Below are positions 1 to 8,720 of a stretch of DNA of 64,000 nucleotides, piece by piece. A program made the translations under genes and the position numbers. How positions within the stretch are numbered: position 1 is the first letter of the stretch; each line of letters begins with the position of its first letter. The DNA comes from Bordetella ansorpii (GTDB lineage Bacteria > Pseudomonadota > Gammaproteobacteria > Burkholderiales > Burkholderiaceae_B). The stretch spans positions 496,001-560,000 of the forward strand of contig NZ_FKIF01000007.1 of the NCBI RefSeq assembly GCF_900078705.1, read 5' to 3'. Under the pieces are notes generated by a model. It saw only the letters and a program-made list of their open reading frames with translations, did not search any database and was not told the DNA's origin.

Positions 1-1
1 G

Positions 2-91
2 ATTCCGGGGCTGTTCCTGTACTTCCCCGCCAACCGGCACGTGCCGCCCGCCTTGCGGGCGCTGATCGACGTGGTGAAGGCGGTACAGTAG
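2..91 (+). CDS. LysR-family regulator, C-terminal end (partial)
   Basis: The window opens inside a reading frame that runs to a TAG at 89-91. The 29 visible residues include GLFLYFPANRHVPPALRALI, which is the usual closing segment of the LysR substrate-binding domain (hydrophobic strand, then R/H-VPPALRA helix). Everything upstream is outside the window, so the regulated target cannot be named. It converges on the DoxX operon that follows on the other strand. Confidence 0.7.
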   Translation: MPGLFLYFPANRHVPPALRALIDVVKAVQ

Positions 92-146
92 CGCACGGCC
101 GCCTGCGCCCCACGCCCGGCCTGGCGTGGGCGCTGTACTGGACGGA

Positions 147-659
147 TCAGACCGCCCAGCCCAGCCTGCGCTCCAGCGCCCACCGGCCGCTGCCGCGCGC
201 CACCATGTACAGCGCCAGGAATCCCATCAGCACCGGATACTCGATGCCACGGTCGATCCAGGGCCAGGTCGGCCCCAGCGCATAGCTGATGGCGGCCATC
301 TCGGCCACGATCAGCACCGCCACCAGGCGCGTCCACAATCCGACGGCCAGCATGATGGCGCCGGCGCTTTCCAGCAACATCACCAGGAAGGCGAGCTGGG
401 GCGCGAATGGCAGACCCATGACGTTCTGGATCAGGTTGATGGACCCGGCCATGGGATCGGCCATCGAGCCATGCGACGCCCCCATCACCTTGGGCAGGCC
501 ATGGGTCAGCATGATGATGCCGAAGGCCGCGCGCAGCAGCGCGTACAGATACGGCTCGGCGCGGGCGCACAGGGCGCCGAGTGCCGGAAACAACAGGCGT
601 TGATCCCCGGCGGACGTATGCCGGGCAGACGATGCGGAGGGGGTACGCGGGGCTTCCAT
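147..659 (-). CDS. DoxX family membrane protein
   Basis: 170 residues with about four hydrophobic segments and the DoxX signature: the first helix ends in the motif LTHGLPKVMG, followed by a loop and a helix containing LLESAGAIMLAVGLWTR. DoxX proteins are small inner-membrane proteins of poorly defined function, sometimes linked to thiosulfate:quinone oxidoreductase subunits or redox stress. The start has a good AAGGA ribosome site. It is the last gene of a probable minus-strand operon SDR-SDR-DUF1097-DoxX (87 bp after DUF1097). A second DoxX gene lies at 6222-6653. Function in this operon is not deducible from sequence. Confidence 0.85.
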   Translation of the reverse strand: MEAPRTPSASSARHTSAGDQRLLFPALGALCARAEPYLYALLRAAFGIIMLTHGLPKVMGASHGSMADPMAGSINLIQNVMGLPFAPQLAFLVMLLESAGAIMLAVGLWTRLVAVLIVAEMAAISYALGPTWPWIDRGIEYPVLMGFLALYMVARGSGRWALERRLGWAV

Positions 660-746
660 GTCAATGATCCTTGAAGGGACGTGCGGCGACGCACGGAAAA
701 CGAGGAGAACGCGGCGGCCCCGTGTGCCGCCGCGCGGCGCGTGGCG

Positions 747-1232
747 TCAGTGCGCGGCGCCCTGGTGAATGCGCTTCTGCAAGGCGTGGGCCAGATACGC
801 GGCTACCGCCCCAAGCGTGGCCGCCGTGGCCAGCATGCCGAAGGTCGACGGCGACGCGGGCTGGTGCGAGGCGAAATACGCCACCAATCCCAGGAAAATG
901 CCCAGCAGATTGTTGAAGACCGGCGCCCGGGCCAAGCACAGCACGATGCTCGTGATCGCGAACACCACAGCAGTGATCGCATAGCCGCCCAGCAGGGGCG
1001 TCAGCGCCGCGGTGGCGTGCGCCGCGCCCATGCCCAGCAGCACGCCGATCATCACGCAGGCCAGGTTGACCGCCCCTTGCCGCAGGTTCAAGCCACGGGT
1101 GAAGAAAGAGATCCAGCCGACGAACATGGCCCAGACCGGCACTTCCAGCGCCATCACGCTCAGGGTGGCGGCCGACGAGGCGATGACCGACTCGCCGACC
1201 ACGACTTTCAGATGTTTGGCATCAACGGCCAT
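747..1232 (-). CDS. DUF1097 family membrane protein (YcdZ-like)
   Basis: 161 residues, nearly all hydrophobic, with five to six predicted membrane segments and little loop sequence. The pattern and length fit the DUF1097 family typified by E. coli YcdZ, an inner-membrane protein of unknown role. The start codon lies inside the end of the upstream SDR gene (11-bp overlap), so translation is probably coupled. The position between two dehydrogenases and a DoxX protein suggests a shared, LysR-controlled function, but no substrate is evident. Confidence 0.75.
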   Translation of the reverse strand: MAVDAKHLKVVVGESVIASSAATLSVMALEVPVWAMFVGWISFFTRGLNLRQGAVNLACVMIGVLLGMGAAHATAALTPLLGGYAITAVVFAITSIVLCLARAPVFNNLLGIFLGLVAYFASHQPASPSTFGMLATAATLGAVAAYLAHALQKRIHQGAAH

Positions 1233-2148
1233 GAGTCACTCCTTGGTTGGCGACGGCTTGGCGCGGCGACAGCAGATCGGCCAGGCCGATGCGCCGCAGG
1301 AACTCGGCGCGGACGCGGTCCGCCACCGCGTTGACCACCTCGCACCCGTCATCCGACGGATCGACGTGCACCCGGAACGGGCGGCCGCCATGGGGACTGC
1401 CGACGATATCGACCATGGCCTGGGCCACCGTGGCCACATCGGCGTCCCTCGGCTCGCAAGCGGCCAGGCCCGTCAGCACCTCTTGCTCGAACCCCGCGTA
1501 GGCCTGCCGCGCATAGGCCTGCTCGCGTTCGGTATCGGCGGGACGGCCGCTGTGCGCGAAATGGTTGGTGCCCTTGGTGAAGGCGCCGGGCACGAGAATG
1601 CTGGTCTCGACGCCCCAGCGCGCCAGCTCGCCCGCGTAGCTGACGGCAAGCGCATCCATGGCGGCCTTGGCGGCGAAGTACGGTCCCAGATAAGGCGGCG
1701 TGCCGCCCCGATGGCTGCTGCTGCCGACCCACAGCACCAGGCCCTGCTCCTGCCTGCGCAGGTGCGGCAAGGCCGCGCGGTTGACACGTTGCGTGCCCAG
1801 CACGTTGACGTCATAGACCCGTGCCAACTGCTCGGGCGTGAAGGCCTCGGAAGGACCGAACACCATGTGCCCGGCGTTGTGGATCAGCACGTCCAGCCGG
1901 CCCTGCCGCGCGATGATGTGGTCGACGGCGGCCTGCGCCGAAGCTTCGGACTGCACGTCCAGTTCGATCGCGTTCAAGGCCACGTGATGCTGCAGGGCAT
2001 GATCCTGCAAGGCGGCGACCTGCGAGGCATTGCGCCCCTGCGTATCGCGCATGCCCGCGTACACGACATGGCCCGCCGCGGCCAGCGCACGCGCGCCGAG
2101 CGCGCCGAAGCCGCTGGACGCGCCAGTGATCAGGATGATCTGTTTCAT
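1222..2148 (-). CDS. SDR family oxidoreductase
   Basis: 308 residues of the classical short-chain dehydrogenase fold: cofactor motif TGASSGFG at residues about 8-15, the NAG motif (IHNAG), and the catalytic YxxxK as YFAAK. The C-terminal extension after the core (about 60 residues) is longer than in minimal SDRs and resembles the YbbO-like subgroup acting on aldehydes, ketones or retinoid-type substrates. The frame stays open far upstream, but the start at 2148 is preferred because a GGAGA ribosome site precedes it and the cofactor motif begins at residue 8. It follows the next SDR by 29 bp and overlaps the DUF1097 gene. Confidence 0.88.
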   Translation of the reverse strand: MKQIILITGASSGFGALGARALAAAGHVVYAGMRDTQGRNASQVAALQDHALQHHVALNAIELDVQSEASAQAAVDHIIARQGRLDVLIHNAGHMVFGPSEAFTPEQLARVYDVNVLGTQRVNRAALPHLRRQEQGLVLWVGSSSHRGGTPPYLGPYFAAKAAMDALAVSYAGELARWGVETSILVPGAFTKGTNHFAHSGRPADTEREQAYARQAYAGFEQEVLTGLAACEPRDADVATVAQAMVDIVGSPHGGRPFRVHVDPSDDGCEVVNAVADRVRAEFLRRIGLADLLSPRQAVANQGVTHGR

Positions 2149-2177
2149 GGGATTCTCCTGGAAAGGGTCGGCCGTGC

Positions 2178-2927
2178 TCAGACGAAGCCGCCATTGGCGC
2201 GCAGCACCTGCCCGTTGATCCAGGCGCCATCGGCGCCCAGCAGGAAGGACACGGCCCCGGCGATGTCCTCGGGCTGGCCCAGGCGTTCCAGCGGCGGCAC
2301 CTTGCTCAGTTGGGCGATCTGCTCGTCGGTCTTGCCTTGCAGGAACAGCTCGGTGGCCACCGGGCCGGGCGCCACGGCATTGACCGAGACGCCCCGGCCG
2401 CGCATCTCGTTGGCCAGCACGCGCACCAGCCCTTCCACGCCAGCCTTGGCGGCGATGTAGGGACCGTACTGCGGGAACGATTTGGCGATCACGCTGGTGG
2501 ACAGCGCCACGATGCGGCCGCCCGAGCGCACCTGCTGGGCGGCATGCGCCAGCACCAGGAACGCGCCGCGCAGGTTGGTCTGCACCATGCGCTCGAAGAT
2601 GTCGAGGCTTTCCGGCGTGATCGGGGCCAGCGACATCACGCCGGCGCTGTGCACCACCGCGTCCACGCCCCCGAAGGCGTCCCGCGCGGCGCCGAAGAGC
2701 GCCTGGACCTGATCGTTGCGCGCCACGTCGGCCTGGACGGCAATCGCCTGGCCGCCTGCGCGTTCGATCTCGGCCACGACGTCCCGGGCCCGGGCGGTGT
2801 TGCCGGCATAGTTGACGACGACCCGGTAGCCATCGGTCGCCAGGCGCAGGGCGATGGTGCGGCCGATGCCGCGTGAGGCGCCCGTCACGATGGCGGCCGG
2901 CGGCGACGATGAATGCGTGGAGTTCAT
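2178..2927 (-). CDS. SDR family oxidoreductase (FabG/glucose dehydrogenase-like)
   Basis: 249 residues, the standard length of a classical NAD(P)H-dependent SDR. It shows TGASRGIG near the N-terminus, a modified NNAG position (VHSAG), the catalytic YIAAK and the PGPVATELF segment that closes over the cofactor. A Gly-rich end (NGQVLRANGG) is typical of FabG-like enzymes. It is the first gene of the four-gene operon and is transcribed divergently from the LysR gene at 3084, the usual arrangement for a LysR-controlled target. Substrate unknown. Confidence 0.88.
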   Translation of the reverse strand: MNSTHSSSPPAAIVTGASRGIGRTIALRLATDGYRVVVNYAGNTARARDVVAEIERAGGQAIAVQADVARNDQVQALFGAARDAFGGVDAVVHSAGVMSLAPITPESLDIFERMVQTNLRGAFLVLAHAAQQVRSGGRIVALSTSVIAKSFPQYGPYIAAKAGVEGLVRVLANEMRGRGVSVNAVAPGPVATELFLQGKTDEQIAQLSKVPPLERLGQPEDIAGAVSFLLGADGAWINGQVLRANGGFV

Positions 2928-3083
2928 GATGGTTTCCTCGAAAAAGGCGTGGAATCGGAAGGCCTGCCGCCCCCGGGGTTTCCGCGGGCGCCGCCATGGA
3001 CACCATCATGGTCGTTGACGCCATAGAGATAAATGCCAGAGAATTGGCTTGTTAATTCAACAAAAATCAACAATAGCCGCGCC

Positions 3084-4028
3084 ATGGACCGTCTCGACGC
3101 CCTGCATCTGTTCACCCGCATCGTGGAACTCGGCAGCTTCACGGACGCCGCCAACGTGCTGGACATCCCGCGCGCCACCGCCACGCACGCCATCAAGGCA
3201 TTGGAGAAGCGGCTGGGGGCCCGGCTGCTGGACCGCACCACGCGCCAGGTCACGCCCACGCTGGACGGACAGGCCTTCTACGAGCGCAGCAAGCGCATCC
3301 TGGCCGAGCTGGAAGACGCCGAAACCTCCCTGAGCACGCAGGTCGCCAACCCCCACGGCACGCTGCGGCTCGATCTGCACGGCGTGCACGCCACCGTGAT
3401 CATCCTGCCCCGCATCGTCGAATTCCGGGATCGCTATCCGCGCATCGACGTCGTGATCAGCAGCGGCGACCGCCTGGTGGATCTGGTCAAGGAAGGGATC
3501 GACTGCGTCGTGCGGGCCGGCCAGCCGCGCGATTCGTCGCTGGTGGTGCGCAAGCTGGCCGACATGCCGGAAATCATCTGCGCCAGTCCCGAATACCTGG
3601 CTCGCCACGGCACGCCGCGCCATCCGAGCGAACTGGCCCGGCATCAAGGCATCGGCTTCTTTTCCCGCGGCAACGACAGCCGCTATCCGTTCACCGTGTT
3701 CATGGATGGCGAACTCGTCGAGTTTCCGGCCAATGGCTGGCTGTCCGTCAGCGATGCCGAGTGCTACACCAGCGCCGCCCTGTCGGGTTGCGGGCTGATC
3801 CAGGTGCCGCGCTTCCGCCTGGAAGAGCATCTGCAGGCGGGCCGGCTGGTGCAGGTGCTGCCCGAATGGGAATGCCCCGCGCTGCCGGTCAGTGCGCTGT
3901 ATCCATTTCACCGCCAGTTGTCGCCCCGGGTGCGCGTATTCATCGACTGGGCGCGCGGGCTGTATGCCGAGCGCTTCGGGCCGCTGGCCGATCCGGCGCA
4001 TGACCGGTCCGCGCGGGGCCCGGCCTGA
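3084..4028 (+). CDS. LysR-family transcriptional regulator
   Basis: 314 residues. The N-terminal winged helix-turn-helix begins MDRLDALHLFTRIVELGSF and continues to LLDRTTRQVTPT; the remaining residues form the two-lobed effector-binding domain. The frame is open from 3033, but the ATG at 3084 matches the family N-terminus, so the longer start was rejected. The gene diverges from the SDR-SDR-DUF1097-DoxX operon across a 156-bp AT-richer gap, which makes that operon the likely target. The sequence belongs to the CrgA/AphB-like subgroup that often senses electrophiles or aromatic compounds; the inducer is not known. Confidence 0.9.
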   Translation: MDRLDALHLFTRIVELGSFTDAANVLDIPRATATHAIKALEKRLGARLLDRTTRQVTPTLDGQAFYERSKRILAELEDAETSLSTQVANPHGTLRLDLHGVHATVIILPRIVEFRDRYPRIDVVISSGDRLVDLVKEGIDCVVRAGQPRDSSLVVRKLADMPEIICASPEYLARHGTPRHPSELARHQGIGFFSRGNDSRYPFTVFMDGELVEFPANGWLSVSDAECYTSAALSGCGLIQVPRFRLEEHLQAGRLVQVLPEWECPALPVSALYPFHRQLSPRVRVFIDWARGLYAERFGPLADPAHDRSARGPA

Positions 4029-4307
4029 CACCCCGCCGCCCTGCCGCCGGCGCCTCGCCGCTTGCCCTGCAAATGAAAATCGGCCCCCCTTTTCGTCCAC
4101 GCTGCCGCCGCGCCCCTGCGGGTCAGTCCAACTGAATGCCTGCGCCGGACACGAAGCCAGGAAAGCCCGCCTCGGCGAACGTGGGAACGCCGGGGAGGTC
4201 GGCACGCTGAAGCCGTCCGGCGATCTGGACGCGGGCATCTGAACAGGCTGCCCCCTGTTGCATCGAACACCTCGATCAGGGCGTCTTCTCCAACAGCAAC
4301 GATGTGT

Positions 4308-4448
4308 CTAGCGGGGGGCTTTCATCTCCTTCTCTTTCTCCTTCTCCTTTCTCGCCCCGTCGTAATGGGACTTGATGGCCAGGAACAGGCATATGCCCAG
4401 CACGAGGAGCTTGAACGTACCAAAGACCACAGGGACCCAGAAATCCAT
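4308..4448 (-). CDS. small single-pass membrane protein, hypothetical
   Basis: A 46-residue frame. It starts MDFWVPVVFGTFKLLVLGI, forms one membrane helix of about 20 residues (FGTFKLLVLGICLFLAI), then has a cytoplasmic tail dominated by alternating Lys-Glu (a run of KE pairs near residues 34-41). The ATG at 4448 is preferred over the one directly before it (4451) because GAGG then sits about 5 bases upstream. Coding bias and the clean membrane-plus-charged-tail layout support a real gene. I believe similar short proteins occur in related genera, but no function is known. It is divergent from the MocR gene. Confidence 0.6.
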   Translation of the reverse strand: MDFWVPVVFGTFKLLVLGICLFLAIKSHYDGARKEKEKEKEMKAPR

Positions 4449-4641
4449 CATTTCCTCAACACGCTGCTTCAGCAGCTTCATTCACGACTTGCGCGGTGAG
4501 CACTATCGGACGGTTCGTGGACACCACCCGAAGCGGTCCCCCGTGTCTTCATCAAGTCGATTGCCTGAGAGCGGCCACACGGAACGGCGCAAGGAGTGGG
4601 CGCTACACTCCCTACAAGCAAGCGGAATTTTATAGGCAAAT

Positions 4642-4712
4642 CCATACAATAAGTTGAATTTCTTGTACTGTATGGTTTTTAAACCCTGCAAAATTGCATA
4701 AAAATCCATACA
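4642..4712. promoter_or_regulatory. MocR-type operator: three copies of CCATACA
   Basis: CCATACA occurs at 4642-4648, as its inverse complement TGTATGG at 4669-4675, and again in direct orientation at 4706-4712, just before the MocR start at 4725. Direct and inverted repeats of this kind upstream of the regulator's own gene are characteristic of MocR/PdxR DNA binding. The last copy would overlap the ribosome-binding region, consistent with autoregulation. The binding itself is inferred. Confidence 0.6.
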
Positions 4713-4724
4713 TAAAGGGAAGGC

Positions 4725-6134
4725 ATGCCTGTCGCACGTCGCCTGAAAAAAGCAAACATGTGTTGGGTGCGCCCCCTTGCCGCGGGCTTGGGCTCTCGAT
4801 ACCAGCAAATCGCCACGCAAATCGTCTCAGCGGTGCAGGACGGTGTGCTCCGGCCAGGCGACCGCCTGCCTGCGCAGCGCGAACTGGCCCAGGCATTGGG
4901 CGTCGATCTCACGACCGTCACTCGTGCGTACACGGAAGTCCGCCAGAAGGGGCTACTGGAAGCGCAGGGAGCGGGGGGGACCTATGTGGCCTACGCCGGA
5001 TTGGAAACCGGAGGAACCATCGATCTGGGGATGAATATCCCTCCCTTGCTCAACAGCCCGGCGTTTTCGCACATGCTCGCGCAAGCCAGCGGCGCGGCCC
5101 AGGCCGCGGCAAGCTCGGCGGATCTGATGAGCTATCACGTGGGCGCGGGGGCCAATCGGCATCGTGCGGCAGGGGCGAAGTGGCTGCAGCCCATGACGGG
5201 CAACACGGACCTTGAGCGGATCGTGGTGTGCCCCGGCGCGCAAACCGCTATCGCGGCGCTGCTTCTGGCCCGGAGCCAGTCCGGAGATGCCATTGCCTGC
5301 GATGCGTTGACTTACCCAGGCTTCCTGGCGGCCGCCCGCCTGCTCCAGCGCCGGGCCGTAGGGGTGAAGTCGGATGAACTGGGCATGGATCCCGCCGATC
5401 TCGAGCGCGTGTGCGGGCAACATCGTCCCGCGATGCTGTACCTGAATCCGACGATTCAAAACCCGACCGCGCTGACGCTGCGCACCGAACGGCGAACCGA
5501 GCTGTTGCGGGTTGCGCAGAAATACGCGCTGCCGGTCATTGAAGATGACCCCTACTGGCTGCTGGCCGAGCGTGCGCCGGACACGATGTTTTCCCTGGCC
5601 GCCCGTACGGCTTCCAGTCCGGTTTATTACGTCTCGACGCTATCCAAATGCATCGCGCCAGGTCTTCGAACCGCCTACCTGGCCGTGCCTTCCGGCGAGC
5701 CGCTCAGTCCGGTACTCGATGCCCTGCGTTCGCTGGCGCTGATGCCCACGGCCTGGATGACCGAGATGGCGTCGGCCTGGATAGAGTCGGGCGCTGCCAT
5801 TCAATGGCTGGCACAGGTCAAGGAGGAGTTGCGGCATCGGCAGGCCCTCGCGGCATCGGTCCTGCCTGGCGATATCCAGGCCGATCCGAATGGGCTTCAC
5901 CTCTGGCTCCGGTTGCCGCGCGAGATCGACCTCTACCGACTGACACAAACGGCGCTGCAACAAGGGTTGAGCGTCACGGACTCGGCGTCGTTCTCCACGG
6001 GGTCTTTCAATCCCATGGCGCTGCGTGTGTCGTTGGGAGGGGCCATTGACCGGCATCGCCTGACGCAAGGCCTGGCCAGGTTGGCGGAATTGCTCAAGGG
6101 CGATCTTGCCAGGCGGGTTTCAAACGTCGTCTGA
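4725..6134 (+). CDS. MocR-type GntR/aminotransferase regulator
   Basis: 469 residues: a GntR winged helix-turn-helix (about residues 20-90, with GVLRPGDRLPAQRELA), a linker, then a fold-type I aminotransferase domain. The PLP lysine is visible in the motif STLSKCIAPGLR, and the cofactor-contacting NPTIQNPT and EDDPYW motifs are also present. MocR proteins usually use the aminotransferase fold as a sensor for PLP or an amino acid derivative rather than as an enzyme. The upstream repeats at 4642-4712 are its probable operator. Neighbouring candidate targets are the small membrane protein (divergent) and the convergent DoxX gene; neither is a PLP biosynthesis gene, so PdxR function is not supported. 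Confidence 0.9.
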   Translation: MPVARRLKKANMCWVRPLAAGLGSRYQQIATQIVSAVQDGVLRPGDRLPAQRELAQALGVDLTTVTRAYTEVRQKGLLEAQGAGGTYVAYAGLETGGTIDLGMNIPPLLNSPAFSHMLAQASGAAQAAASSADLMSYHVGAGANRHRAAGAKWLQPMTGNTDLERIVVCPGAQTAIAALLLARSQSGDAIACDALTYPGFLAAARLLQRRAVGVKSDELGMDPADLERVCGQHRPAMLYLNPTIQNPTALTLRTERRTELLRVAQKYALPVIEDDPYWLLAERAPDTMFSLAARTASSPVYYVSTLSKCIAPGLRTAYLAVPSGEPLSPVLDALRSLALMPTAWMTEMASAWIESGAAIQWLAQVKEELRHRQALAASVLPGDIQADPNGLHLWLRLPREIDLYRLTQTALQQGLSVTDSASFSTGSFNPMALRVSLGGAIDRHRLTQGLARLAELLKGDLARRVSNVV

Positions 6135-6221
6135 TGGCCGGGGCCGGGACAGCCCCCCAGCCCCCGGACACGGCTCGGCAAGCGCGACGACGTCGCGAGC
6201 CCTTCGCGCCCTCCGCCGAAC

Positions 6222-6653
6222 CTATTGCCGCCGCTCGTTCAGATCCTGCCAGATCACCAGCAGGAACCCGCCCACCAGGCCCAGGTGTTCGAAGAACGAA
6301 TTCGCCGCGAAAAACCGGGCCTGCCCGGCGGGCATGGACCAGAACTGCAAGGCCACGAAGGTGGCCATCAGCGTGAAGATGCCCAGCGCCAGCGCGCCGA
6401 TCCAGCGGTACCAGCCGGCCAGGATCATGATGGACGCGATGATCTCCAGCGCGATCACCATCCCCGCGAAGAGCGGCGCCGGCGCCAGGCCGAAATGCGC
6501 CATCTCGGCGATGGCGCCCGGGAAGTCGGTCAGCTTGACCAGGCCGCCCTGCAGGTACGCCGCGCACAGGCCCAGACAGGCAACGAAGCGCGCGAGGCGG
6601 CCGCCCAGCATGGGCCGCGCAATTTGGGACAAAGACGTGGAGAGACGGGACAT
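6222..6653 (-). CDS. DoxX family membrane protein
   Basis: 143 residues with four hydrophobic segments in the DoxX arrangement, including YLQGGLVKLTDFPGAIAEM after helix 1 and a helix with MILAGWYRWIGALALG. Compared with the DoxX protein at 147-659 it is shorter and clearly a distinct paralogue. It stands alone between the convergent MocR gene and a 356-bp gap. Quinone-linked or stress functions have been proposed for the family, but nothing here is specific. Confidence 0.82.
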   Translation of the reverse strand: MSRLSTSLSQIARPMLGGRLARFVACLGLCAAYLQGGLVKLTDFPGAIAEMAHFGLAPAPLFAGMVIALEIIASIMILAGWYRWIGALALGIFTLMATFVALQFWSMPAGQARFFAANSFFEHLGLVGGFLLVIWQDLNERRQ

Positions 6654-7009
6654 GGCGTCGATTCTTTACACGGCCCGGCAGGCGCAACCCGACAGACCAT
6701 TCAATGCAAAGGCGGGTGGCGGCGTGGATGCCGCACCCAAGACTTGCCGACGCGAAGCCATGCCACTCTCCTCATAGTTCCAAGCGGCATGTAGGTTTTC
6801 ACGGCGGCGGGGTACGGACAATCGGACCTTGGGTGGGAGCCCTCATACCAACGGCGTATGGCGAAAAGCAGGCCGAAGCGGGTATGGCTTTTCCGCCCGG
6901 TCGCGGCGTCGGCCTTTCAGGACCTCGATAAGCCAGGCGCTTTGCCAGCGGCCATCACCCGCCCAGCTTTGCGGCCCTTCACATCTGTGGCGGCCAGGAC
7001 CTGGCGGGG
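6654..7009. other. intergenic region with no recognised gene
   Basis: 356 bp between the DoxX gene and the lipoprotein gene, both on the minus strand. Short open frames exist on both strands, but none shows a recognisable domain, a membrane pattern or a convincing ribosome site. It should contain the DoxX promoter and the end of the lipoprotein transcript; no strong terminator hairpin was seen. Confidence 0.5.
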
Positions 7010-7642
7010 TCAGGCGCAGCCTTCCACGTAGGCCAGCACCGGCATCGTGCCGACGTGGATGAAACTGACCTTCCCGTCCTGTCCGATCTCGAAGCGCAAG
7101 GCCGAACTGCCATTGGACGCGTTCGGTGCCGTCAGGTACTTCGCTGGCGCGCTTTCGTACTTGTGCGGTTCCTCCCGGAAGCCGGCGAACCATTGCTTCA
7201 CTTGCTTCTCGGTGGCGCCGGTGCCGATGCCCTCGGCCAGCGTCACGTCCGAACGCTTGCCGATGGTGATGCGCTGTACCTTGCCGTCGACGGCCATGCC
7301 GTAGACGCCCGGGTAGGCGGGCGAACTGACCGTGCGGCACTCGGCGCCGGTCTGCGCGCCGCGCTCGGCCCAGGACGTGCCCTTGGGCACGGGCTGGCCG
7401 ATACGCAGATCGCCCAGGCCTTCCAGGCCGATGATCTTCGCGGACGCGGCGGGAGCCGACCCAGACGCCTGCCCACTGCTAGGCGGGGCCGACGTTCCTC
7501 GAGCAAGGGGTGTGCCGCCGCTTGCCGGCGCCGCCGCGGAAGGCTTGGCGCCGGATGAGCACGCACCCAGCGCGAACACCAGGGAAATCGCCGGAATGCA
7601 TGCGGCCAGCCGTCCATGACCGAGGGGTTTCACACTGCGCAT
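7010..7642 (-). CDS. putative lipoprotein, hypothetical
   Basis: 210 residues. The start at 7642 gives a lipoprotein signal: positively charged N-terminus, hydrophobic stretch and the lipobox FALGAC near residues 22-27, followed by a low-complexity Ala/Ser/Gly/Pro linker to about residue 65. The remaining domain contains GLEGLGDLRIGQPVPKGTSW and ends with a paired-cysteine pattern (AECRTV and VEGCA). The frame is open upstream, but AAGGAG precedes 7642. Similar proteins are annotated only as hypothetical; the repeated predicted strands could suit a small beta-rich periplasmic domain. Not part of an obvious operon. Confidence 0.75.
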   Translation of the reverse strand: MRSVKPLGHGRLAACIPAISLVFALGACSSGAKPSAAAPASGGTPLARGTSAPPSSGQASGSAPAASAKIIGLEGLGDLRIGQPVPKGTSWAERGAQTGAECRTVSSPAYPGVYGMAVDGKVQRITIGKRSDVTLAEGIGTGATEKQVKQWFAGFREEPHKYESAPAKYLTAPNASNGSSALRFEIGQDGKVSFIHVGTMPVLAYVEGCA

Positions 7643-7827
7643 GGAAAAGCTCCTTCGACCGATTTCGGACCTTCCATGGTAGCCGCCGAGTGCGGACAGG
7701 TCAGGGACAACGAATGACAACTGGAAAGCAAATACATGCCGCGTCATGACGACCGGGCAGCTTGCGGCGCTTTCCCGGAATCGCAAGGCCACCCTCATCC
7801 CGTCCGGCACGCCTGCCTGAACGCGCC

Positions 7828-8595
7828 TCAGAGCTTATAGCCGCCACTCGCCTCGATCACCTGCGCGGTCACCCATCGGCCTTCGCTGGACGCCAGGAAT
7901 GCGACCACCGCCGCTACCTCGGCGGGCTCTCCGAAGCGACCCAGCGCGGTGTCGGCTTCGATGGCCCGCACCATGCCGGCGTCTGATCGAACCGCAGCGT
8001 TCATGTCCGTCCGTATCCACCCCGGCGCCACGGCGTTCACCGTGATTCCGCGCGGCCCGAGTTCCATGGCCAGCGCATGGGTCAGGTTGTTGATGGCGGC
8101 CTTGGCCAGGGAATAGATCGGCACGACCGGCAGCGGCCGCGCGCCTGCCCCCGACGAGATGTTGATGATGCGGCCGCCATCGGCCAGACGGCCCAGCGCG
8201 GCCTGCACCATGAAGAACGGCGCCCGGGCATGCACCGCGACCATCGCGTCCCAGGCCTCGGGCGTGGCGTCGGCCAGCGCGCCCCACCCCGAATTGCCGG
8301 CATTGTTGACCAGGATATCGAGCGATCCGCCTCGCTTGCTGTCCGCAAGTTCGCGGTCGAATTGCTCGAAGAGCGCCGGGATGGCGTGGGCATCGGCCAG
8401 GTCCGCCTGCAGCGCGAAAGCGCTGCCTCCAGCCTGCTGGATGGCCGCGACCGTTTCTTCGGCGCCCATGCGGCTCTCGTTGTAGGTGATGGCGACTGTC
8501 GCGCCATCGGCCGCCAGCCGCTGGGCGACCGCCCGGCCGATGCCCCGCGAGCCACCGGTCACCAGTGCCGTTTTGTCGGCGAGTGTCTTCAACAT
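7828..8595 (-). CDS. SDR family oxidoreductase (FabG-like)
   Basis: 255 residues: cofactor motif TGGSRGIG, structural VNNAG, catalytic Ser in NISSGAG, YSLAK and the PGWIRTDM segment. All key SDR residues are present. The start at 8595 is chosen over 8622 because AAGGA lies upstream and the beta strand then begins normally. The insertion around ELADSKRGGSLD is characteristic of a subgroup acting on 3-oxoacyl or sugar-like substrates, but substrate assignment is not possible. It lies downstream of the two Rossmann oxidoreductases on the same strand, with a 125-bp gap. Confidence 0.88.
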   Translation of the reverse strand: MLKTLADKTALVTGGSRGIGRAVAQRLAADGATVAITYNESRMGAEETVAAIQQAGGSAFALQADLADAHAIPALFEQFDRELADSKRGGSLDILVNNAGNSGWGALADATPEAWDAMVAVHARAPFFMVQAALGRLADGGRIINISSGAGARPLPVVPIYSLAKAAINNLTHALAMELGPRGITVNAVAPGWIRTDMNAAVRSDAGMVRAIEADTALGRFGEPAEVAAVVAFLASSEGRWVTAQVIEASGGYKL

Positions 8596-8720
8596 GCATG
8601 ATTCCTTGAAAGCCCCGCGCAATCGGCGCAGGACGCGTCGGCGCCCGTCGGCGCAATGTGTGATCGCGCGCCCGCATCGGTCACCGGACGCCAGCCATGG
8701 CGGCGCCCGGTGGGCGAGCC

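Noticed and set aside
4725-6134. Calling the MocR protein PdxR
   Set aside because: No pdxST or other vitamin B6 gene lies nearby; the fold alone does not define PdxR.
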